Source: Amblyomma americanum | Lineage: Eukaryota > Arthropoda > Arachnida > Ixodida > Ixodidae | Length of the DNA: 64,000 nucleotides | NCBI RefSeq assembly: GCF_052857255.1 | Contig: NC_135506.1 | Location: 76,837,056 to 76,901,055, forward strand | Direction of reading: 5' to 3' | Shown here: positions 56,849 through 64,000 of the stretch, piece after piece | How the letters are laid out: every line of letters begins with the position of its first letter | Position numbering within the stretch: position 1 is the stretch's first letter | Made by a program: the position numbers and the translations under genes | Notes under the pieces: generated by a model | What the model saw: the letters and a program-made list of their open reading frames with translations, nothing else | Told to the model about the DNA's origin: nothing | The model's database searches: none

Positions 56849-58053
56849 CAGTCGCCGACCGATTTTTCGGACTCGAAAGGACCCGAAAAATGGTCCGAAA
56901 AATTGAACAGTCCGAATTATCCGTGAAGTACAAAAAAATCACTTTATTGAGATGAAATCGGCTTAAAAATGTCACTGATTTTACTTTGCGGAAAATTTCT
57001 CTTGCTGGCGACGATTCGCGCCTGTATTTGCGCCAAGGTAGTGCTTTCACTGTACACGCTAGACAGCAAGGTCACCGCATTTAGTTGGAATACTTCCCAC
57101 GCTTCTTTCACAGACCCGGCAAAGCCACAACCCAACCCAACAACCCAACCCAAGTGTCCACAAGTGTCCACAACCCAAGTGTGCACCACACCGCTCGTTG
57201 AACACACGCAAAGATAAGGCACTTTTCTTTCAAAGCGGTGGAACCGCCGGACGCAATCACAAAACGGCGAACAGATGTAACTTCGTGTGAGCGCCACTCA
57301 GTAAACGCGGTCAGAGAAACCCAAGTGACAAAAAGGCGAATGGCGAACGTATAAGACCCGCCGCGGTGGCTCAGTGGTTAGGGCGCTCGACTACTGATCC
57401 AGAGTTCCCGGGTTGGAACCCAACCGCAGTGGGCGCGGTTCGATGGAGGCGAAACGCAAAGGTGCCTGTGTGCTGTGTGATGTCAGTGCATGTTAAAGAT
57501 CCCCAGGTGGTCAAAATTATTCCGGAGCTCTCCATTACGGCACCTTTTTTTTTTTTCCTTTTTTCCTTTCTTCTCTCAGTCCCTCCTTTATCCTTTCCTA
57601 CCGAGATGTGAGATGGCTCCTGCACAATTTCCTTCCCAACAACCAATTTTCAACGTATGGGACAAGCGATAACTGCCCGCTACAACGTCGGCGACAAAAG
57701 CAAGTTGGCAGCGATGACAATCCGGATGCCACCTCGAAGTGTCAGAGATCACAGGGACCTCTACTGGCAACAATGAGGTACCGAAAGTGTGTCAAGCCAA
57801 GCCAACTGCAGCATAAATCTACCTCAATCCAAGATGGTGCCTTTTGCACCAGCGAAATGCCGATAAGATGGCTGGCTTTGGCCAGCAGGCAATTGAAATT
57901 AGTCCGAAAAATCAAACTTTCGGACTTTTTAGGTGCGAAATATACGTCGTGAATATGTATGCGCTTCTATGGGGAGACTGACGGTGCCTCACGAAGGTCC
58001 GAAATATCCTACAAGTCCGAATTATTGGAGTCCGAATTACCCGTCGGCTACTG
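56849..58053 (-). mobile_element. pogo/Tigger-type transposon E with nested SINE
   Basis: The inverted ends begin CAGTCGCCGACCGATTTTTC and CAGTAGCCGACGGGTAATTC, with TA at 56847-56848 and 58054-58055. The words CGGACT/AGTCCGAA recur at both ends. The minus strand at 56944-57297 encodes a tail like pogo transposase C-termini (SESTTLAQIQARIVASKRN...QSKISDIFKP). A Ruka SINE interrupts it. The core is deleted. Confidence 0.78.
57357..57650 (+). repeat. Ruka-type tRNA-derived SINE, nested
   Basis: Head CCGCCGCGGTGGCTCAGTGG with GGTTGGAACCC, body GTGCTGTGTGATGTCAGTGC and CCCCAGGTGGTCAAAATT, a T-rich part, and CAACCAATTTTCAAC at the end. It is very close to the copy at 20597 and lies inside Tigger E. 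Confidence 0.88.
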
Positions 58054-58055
58054 TA

Positions 58056-59248
58056 GATGAAGAGAGATTGGGGAAAAGGAGCCTGATCTCCCAAGAATGT
58101 GGACTTGAAAGAAAGCATGGGGGTCTGCTGTTGTCTGCACAACAAATGCTGCAAAAATATAACTTGAACAAACTTCTCAAACAAATGGGCTTTTGCAATA
58201 TGCTTTGCCAAGCACCATTAATCCAAACGAGTTTCAGTTAAACAAATTCAAACACATGGTTCAGTTCAATGAAATAGAAAACACTGAAGAACTGCTTGGG
58301 GCTGGAGATTTTATTCCTATTCATAAACCGCTCAACTTTCATTTCAGGTGAGCCAACTGTCCTTTAAGCAAACAATTCCTTAGAGCACCCTGAGGTTTCT
58401 TTAAAGGGACACTGAGGAGAAATTAAAGTTGGCTTGTATCGATAGAATACCAGCTCGAGATTACAAAAATGCCCCTCTTACTGAAAACAAAGCTCTTGTA
58501 AGGTAGAAAATAGCAATAACCAAAGTACAGGTATCGCCACCACAGGCAAATCTCGCAAGTACAAGCGTGGTGACGCCATAGGACAAGAGACGCCACCTTG
58601 GAGGAATTTTCCATCCTACATGGATTCGCGAATTTCTGAGGCTGACGAAGGTCGGTTGTGCAGATCAATAGTGAAGTAAGTTTTCTTTTAAAACCAACAG
58701 TGAACTTTTATCACACAAGGAAGGCAGGTAAAGGACAACCTGAATGTTGGAAGCAAAGAAAACCGATGCTTGGCGGCGCCACAGGCGGCCAGAAGAGTTT
58801 CGATTTTTTATGGCGCTTCACGTCTATGAGCTTTGCGTGCCCCGTGGTTTTGTTTTTGACGCGCCTCGTTTTACAAGCGCTGAACAGCAGGGGAACTCCA
58901 AGTGCCGCTTCAAGTTCTAGTTAACCTTTGAAGGAGCCTGTTAAGGCTTGTCAGATGATCGCCACGGTCGATGAAATGCTATGATGGCACGATGGTCGGT
59001 GATCGTACAAGGCAGCACTTGTGTATTCGCACGCTTGCCCGGCGAAACATTCCCGTATGTGCCAGTCAACTTCAAACTACTTAACGGAAATCGTTTATTA
59101 GGGACGGGAGACAAGGTACAAGGCAGTTCAGGAAAATTTCTGATGGCTAGCTCTGTTAGGCCAGGAAATACCTACCGAAAGCGCGGAGATTTCTGCATCA
59201 GAAGAGTGCATTCACTAGAAGCGCCTTTATTGACGGCTGTATCTTGAG
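58056..59248. repeat. Intron with suspected tick interspersed repeat
   Basis: 58399 onward (TTTAAAGGGACACTGAGGAG) resembles a phrase I recall from many tick loci; an inverted relative lies near 34430-34470. The repeat may reach about 58700. The rest, including the AT-poor part at 58790-58930, has no recognisable gene. Confidence 0.4.
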
Positions 59249-59335
59249 CCGTCGTGGCGGAGTGGCAGCGTCTCCGCCTTAAACGCCGATAGGCCCTGGT
59301 TCGATTCCGAACCTCAGTACAGGACCTCTTTTCTT
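59249..59335 (+). repeat. tRNA-like sequence, SINE head or tRNA pseudogene
   Basis: It has a box A-like GTGGCGGAGTGGC and a box B-like GGTTCGATTCC at normal spacing, followed by a TTTTCTTTT tract. The T-arm does not pair (CCCTG against GAACC) and the acceptor arms do not close, so it is not a working tRNA. The TTAA in the anticodon region and the length suggest a leucine- or serine-like ancestor. Confidence 0.4.
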
Positions 59336-59379
59336 TTATTCAGTGAGTGGGCGGGGGGTTTCAGTTGCTCTCATGGATG

Positions 59380-60350
59380 CCGCCGACGAATACGTTGGTT
59401 CGCGGCCAAGCGCAGGCTAAGGCGTCACGTCGGTCACGTCGGTCAAAGCGAAGACCCTCTATACTCCAACTGCGCTTGACCGCCGACGCGTTCGGCAGCT
59501 TCGGCGCACTATGACCGCACTGGCAGGGAGACTTGGAGCATGTCACTATTTCGCGCCGAGTGCGCCAACCGCCGCCGGCCCGGCCAGACTGATTTGGCTC
59601 CGCGGCGAGGTGCGCGTTGTATTTAATAGCTGCGGCAGTTGGGCGGAGCTGTTATTTTCAAGCTCGGCTAATTTAATCCATTCACAGTACATATCTGAAG
59701 GTACATGCAAGTGGACGAGAGAGCCCGATCCAGTGGACCCGTTGGATCTAGCGGAAGCCGTTGAAGCGTCATGCGCCGGCTTTAGTTTCAAGCCGCCGAC
59801 TTTAAACGCGACCACCCTAGAGCACCCATTTGTTTTTTGTGGCAAAAAAATAAATAAATAACTTGGCCCTTGCAACCGTGGGAGACCTCGACGCCGCCTG
59901 CTGCGCCGTGCAACCGCGCCGTTCAAGGAATTACAATCTGCTGGCCCCAAAGCCCCGGCCAGCCTCCGATGGGCGCAAGCGCCTACCTTGTCCTGGCCCC
60001 TTGCGACTCCCCGCACTGGGGTTATGATATTTAGTTTGCAACAGCTGCTCTCTGAGGAAGGGGGAAACCACCCGCCAGCGCCTAACCTAACCATGCTCCC
60101 TCAAAAGCATCGCACGCTCTGTGGGGCTGAGGTCGCTGAAATGCAGGCCGGAGTTTTTGCGAGAACTACGTCGTCGGGTTCGGGAACGGGATCCATCGTA
60201 ACGCTGGCAAGACGCCGGTGCAAACGTAAACGAAGCGACGGTAGCGACCCCCGATAGATGCCTTCAACGTGTAGCGGCGGTAGCTGTCGTTTCGGCAGCT
60301 GCTAGACCGCACCGCTAGCGGCCAGAAATCACGGAGTCTCCGTTGACATC
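59380..60350. other. CpG-rich block with short frames
   Basis: Many CG dinucleotides (GTCACGTCGGTCACGTCGG near 59425, CCGCCGCCGGCCCGG near 59570) in an otherwise AT-rich intron. A plus frame at 59511-59861 ends PLDLAEAVEASCAGFSFKPP...FCGKKINK, followed by an AATAAATAAATAA run. I recognise no family. It could be a retrocopy or transposon 3' end, or an intragenic CpG island. No splice-consistent DHX30 exon was found in it. Confidence 0.35.
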
Positions 60351-60439
60351 ACGTCTCACGTCACTCCGTTCTGTGTCCAGAATTCCAGACTTCCCACAAA
60401 GTTTTGAAAAAACGGTTTTCTTGGTGTTGCATTTTACAT

Positions 60440-62172
60440 TTAAGGGGGGGAGATTGCTCTTAGAGAAAATTTTTTTCGTTTCTGCCACAAATTTAATCAA
60501 AATGCACACCCTTGACTAGTCTCTTGTGCTGATTCAAAAAATATGACTGCTTTTATGATAGGTAGATTAGTTCTTAAGATACATTAATTAACACCCTACC
60601 ATTAACAGGAACAATGAAAAGAAAGCGCACACCATAAAGGGTCACAAATGGCGCTTGGTTAGACTCTAGAAAAAAAAAAAAGAGATGCAATGCTGGAAAC
60701 AGTTTAATCTTATCATCATAGGCAGTTTTAAAAGATATTTAAACTCAAGGTACAAATACTGCCTAAGGTGCAATCAATAAGAGCAATTCAAAAAATGTCT
60801 GAACCTTAATTAAAAATTCTGCTCAGTCAGTCTTCTCGGAGAGAAGCCGATAAAAGTGAGCAGACTCATCTGCGTCAAAGATATATTCCGACTGGTACTC
60901 AGCCAAGAATACCGGAAGCTTTTCGTCCTTCCACATTGAGATTGTTTCAGGATATGCTGAGTGTTCTCTCCGCATATGCTCTTGAAAACCAGATCATGGC
61001 AATCTTTAAAGCATGTGAGCCATCCATCAGATGAAGCGAAGCCATCGATCTCCAACATTGTTCCGAGAGATTGGGCTTTCACAACAATCTCCCCGCTGTT
61101 ATTCCGTGCTCCTCGAATACATACCAACAGAACCTTCTCTAGCTTCGGATCGGCGCCTGAATGCATTCGCTTCCGCGACATCTTAAACATGTCGTGCTCA
61201 ATAGCGTCCCGTATTGAGTGCTTATTCTTAATGAAGTTTGAAGGCGTGTTAGGCTTAATGCCATACTTCCGCCCGATAGCTTGCATGGCGGTTCCTTAGT
61301 TTTCCACTTCTCGCCAAGTCAAGCGTGCGATATGGTCCACGAGTCGCCATGACTGGTACAACCGCTGCATGTGAAGTTCAAATTCCCCTCGAAGCGTGGC
61401 ACCATCCCCGACAAACAAACGGCCAAAACGTCGCCTTGCCATCGCACTGTGACATATCAGCTATGTCAGCACACTTCAAGCCTCATCTGACCACTTCGAG
61501 ATTAGCGGTGCTATAGGCACTTACAATGGCCGTGGTGTATTTTGTCATTTTCAAGAAAGCAGCCTCCCGACAGTCACAATGGTACCAAAAATGACGGTCG
61601 TCATGATTATCGATTGAAAAATAACTTCTAATTAAATGACACTTTAAGCTGTATAACATTAAATTATTGAGTGATATTTCTACAGGAATACATGCAAAAA
61701 TGACGGGACCGACATTTCACTTCTAATTAATCAAAAATTCTAATTAAGCAGCTTCAAATTATCGAAGCCAACTGCAGCAGCCTTCAGTAACCTGCATCGA
61801 CTAGCAAATAGCATGGCACGTTACGACAGCAATTTGGCGGCATTTTCTTCCTTATCCAATAAGCATTAAAGAGCAGTAGTGACGCAAAAGTAAAAATGAA
61901 AAGCAGCTCTTTCAAATGAAGCCAAGATGGTGGCAATCACTACAGTAGAATGATAATAGCATGTCGCAGAAAAAGCCCTGTTCTTGTGTGAAAATCTACT
62001 CAGAGAGAGCAGGGATCGAAGTTTTATACTCATTTTACAGCTCAAATATTGACTCTCGAGGTTACAAAATTCACAGACGAACAAAAAAGCTGCAGATTTT
62101 GAAAAGTAAATTTTTAGAAAATCCTTTTTTTTTGCCATTTTTTTTGTCCCAAAGAGCTGCCTTCCCCCTTAA
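60440..62172. mobile_element. TTAA-flanked element with nested Tigger fragment
   Basis: The left border is TTAAGGGGGGGAGATTGCTC; the right border from the other strand is TTAAGGGGGAAGGCAGCTC. Both are followed by runs of A/T. The ends resemble those at 25475-27174 and 24107. No own transposase is seen; a pogo-type fragment lies inside. Confidence 0.5.
60810..61320 (-). pseudogene. Tigger transposase N-terminal fragment (element F)
   Basis: The minus frame reads MQAIGRKYGIKPNTPSNFIK (helix-turn-helix), then PKLEKVLLVCIRGARN and AQSLGTMLEIDGFASSDGWL (CENP-B-type domain). In a shifted frame, FDADESAHFYRLL holds the first catalytic aspartate. The catalytic core after that is missing. CTTCTAATTAA words at 61625 and 61720 may be its terminal repeats. 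Confidence 0.7.
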
Positions 62173-62284
62173 AACGAGTATCGACACCTAATTTTCATGG
62201 CATGTTTTCGCTGCAATGAAGCGGAAGACACTACTATGCATGAATGACCATGTGGCATTCGCCTATGACTGCCAAATAAATTAC

Positions 62285-62700
62285 AATTGAATTTTTCTGT
62301 CAAGCTGTTTCTGTTTCCATTTCAACAGCCCTACGATGGCTGTGATGTCAAGGTATGGTCATATGTCACATGAGGCATGGAAAAAACGACTATATGATCG
62401 CTGCTTCATCGTTTTAATTCACTAGAGCACTGAAACCAGCCTTCCTCAAGAACTAGAATGACAGCGAATGTAGAAGCAGTGATTATATTGCATGCCTCAC
62501 GTGACCTATAACCACACTTTGACATCAAAGCTACCATTCCGCGATTGAAACTGAAACCAAAACAGCACGAGAAAGAAATTCGATCATAAATCAATTAGTG
62601 GCCGTAGGAAAATACCACATGGTAATTCATGTATAATAATGCCTTATGCATCGTTATAAAACAAAAAAACATGCACCCAAAAGTTAGGTGTCTATACCCC
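62285..62700. mobile_element. Foldback element FB2, second intact copy
   Basis: CGATGGCTGTGATGTCAAGG, TGAGGCATGGAAAAAACG and ATATGATCGCTGCTTCATCG lie left; CAGTGATTATATTGCATGCC, TCACGTGACCTATA and AAACCAAAACAGC lie right in inverted order. It ends near TTAGGTGTCTATACCCCTTC, like the 53640 copy. It lies about 200 bases downstream of the donor at 62906. Confidence 0.72.
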
Positions 62701-62906
62701 TTCAAAGTACCGGCACAACTTCAGAACACATGGCTGAAACGGGCATGAAGACACAACGAATCCCCTCATTGTGTCTTCATGCATGCATATCAGCCACGTT
62801 TTCTGAACTTGCACAAAGGGCTTAAACCGTCAACAAAACTTTTACATCCAATGCTGCACAAAAGAGTTAGCAGAAAGAGAGTCAGACAGTGGTTGTCGGC
62901 CCTTGC

Positions 62907-63184
62907 CTCAAACTGTGTGACGAGATCTTGCATGGCAGGCACGGAGCTCTCTAGTAGGGCCACTGGCATGGGCGCCATGCGCTGACTCATTCGCTTCCTC
63001 AGCTCCTGGTCCGAGCATGTCTTAGGGCTCAGGTTGCGGTCAATGTGGCCCCTCGTTACAAGATACTCAACAAGGTGGAAGGCCGCCAGCGCTTCCGCCT
63101 CCTTCTTGGTCCGAGCACTGCCATCGAACGAAAGGTTGCACGGCCACTTCACGGTCAACGTACATGTCCAGCTGGGAGAGTGTG
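62907..63184 (-). CDS. DHX30: DHX30 exon: dsRBD-like domain, C-terminal part
   Basis: The translation contains CTLTVKWPCNLSF, then RTKKEAEALAAFHLVEYL. This is the end of a dsRBD-like fold whose last helix carries KKEAE-A, as in the N-terminal double-stranded RNA binding domain of DHX30. A charged linker follows and ends in DLVTQFE. The acceptor is a T-rich tract ending CCAG at 63185; the first two bases complete a codon begun upstream. The exon ends GAG before GCAAGG, which is a GC rather than GT donor. No GT donor in frame lies close by, and phase 0 here fits the next exon. The start of the domain must be encoded beyond 64000. Confidence 0.75.
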
Positions 63185-64000
63185 CTGGCAAAAAGAAAAA
63201 AAATTCCAGATGACGCATTTATACACTCTATGGAGACATTAGCTTTCAATGAAGCCATGCACCTTACTAGCCCAGACACCAAACTTTGGCTGGCTGTTCT
63301 TTGTGATGATGCGCAAGACATTAACAAAAGTAAAATGCCATATAGAGTTTACTTACACCTAGTACACAGCTCATAACTGAATCTCTCCTCTTATGCTCTT
63401 TGAATTCAGCAGTGAAACGATGGATATGATGTCAGTGCTAGTTTTCGTCATGTGAGGCACACAAAAACATTTTAGCCACTCCTTCATTCATTGTCAATCC
63501 AGCTCTTGGGACAAGGTGGCGCAACAGTAGCAATGAATCAAAATGAAAAAGCAGCAATTATACTGCTTTTTTTTTTCAGGCCTCGCATGACAAACTAAAG
63601 TTCAATATAATGCTCGTCATTTTGCTGCATGAAAGAAAAAATTCAATTATAATTTATTTAACAGGTATAAGCGAATTCCATATGGGGATATATGGACAGT
63701 TGTGCCTCGTTAAAACGACCCTTGTTAATATGTACGACTTAAATTATGGACAAATGTAGTTGGGACAAAACCTTTTCAAGGTCTTTATGCCTCCGGAAAC
63801 TCGCTGTCCAGACAGTGGAAGTGGGGAAAATGGACAGAGTCCATTGTGGTCCATGTATTTTTGCCCCGTTAATATGGACAGTGATGAGAACAAAATCTCT
63901 ACCGCCCCAAACAGATGATGTATTTTCTGCATTTTGAGTGCAGGGCACAAGAGGAATGCAGTGAAAAAGTGTAAATAAACTGAGTGGTAGCCCTTTTCTT
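63185..64000. other. Intron upstream of first visible exon
   Basis: 63395-63680 carries a diverged FB2 copy (GAAACGATGGATATGATGTC, CATGTGAGGC, CAGGCCTCGCATGAC). 63700-63930 has CGTTAAAACGACCC and GTTAATATGGACAG words like another pogo-type end, cut by the window edge. No further DHX30 exon is seen. Confidence 0.45.

Noticed and set aside
59249..59335. Functional tRNA gene
   Set aside because: T-arm and acceptor stem do not pair despite the box A and box B words.
59546..60094. Minus-strand frame of 182 residues as an additional DHX30 exon
   Set aside because: No similarity to the helicase family, and the flanking exons already join in phase (0-0).

Overview
This looks like nuclear DNA of an ixodid (hard) tick. 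It has tRNA-headed SINE copies of the Ruka type (a family I know from ixodid ticks), a widely spaced metazoan exon-intron gene, and dense transposon debris. Species cannot be fixed from the window. Family names rest on motifs read by eye; no database search was run.

Host gene. One host gene spans almost the whole window on the minus strand: a DEAH/RHA-type RNA helicase that best matches DHX30. Eight coding exons are visible, in transcript order 63184-62907, 55254-55007, 51906-51696, 45066-44839, 22003-21845, 13376-13151, 8723-8419 and 2303-2091. They give a C-terminal part of a dsRBD-like domain, a linker, Walker A, DEVH box, SAT motif, the helicase C domain and the start of the HA2 region. 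All seven junctions keep the reading frame. They total 1868 coding bases, about 3% of the window. The N-terminal exon(s) lie beyond 64000 and the C-terminal exons lie left of position 1.

Introns. Everything else is intron filled with mobile elements. DNA transposons dominate: several pogo/Tigger-type families with TA target duplications (5764-7979, 13978-16295, 18975-20397, 48978-50965, 56849-58053, a fragment at 60810-61320), one hAT element (45690-48023), short non-autonomous families (4596-5726, 10956-11442, 9654-10361), TTAA-flanked elements (25475-27174, 60440-62172) and several foldback elements. One foldback has two symmetrical 180-base arms (52503-52950). Non-LTR retrotransposons lie at 16845-18790 (minus), about 34930-40889 (plus) and 40890-42300 (minus). 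About eight tRNA-derived SINE copies are scattered around, two of them within about 55 bases of DHX30 splice sites.

Most notable element. A nearly intact Ty3/gypsy-type LTR retrotransposon lies at 27487-33800 (plus strand, antisense to DHX30, inside the 22.8-kb intron). It has two LTRs about 98% identical, a CTCT target duplication and a tRNA-Leu-like primer site. Its single long pol frame runs protease, integrase, reverse transcriptase, RNase H. Integrase before reverse transcriptase is the order of Ty1/copia and of the unusual Gmr1 group, not of ordinary gypsy elements. This is my best candidate for something unusual here.

Nesting. Several insertions are nested: a Tigger inside a small TA element (48.5-51.0 kb), a TA element inside a foldback (9.5-10.5 kb), a SINE inside a Tigger (57.4 kb), and two LINEs apparently inside a further DNA transposon whose ends lie at 34610 and 42982.
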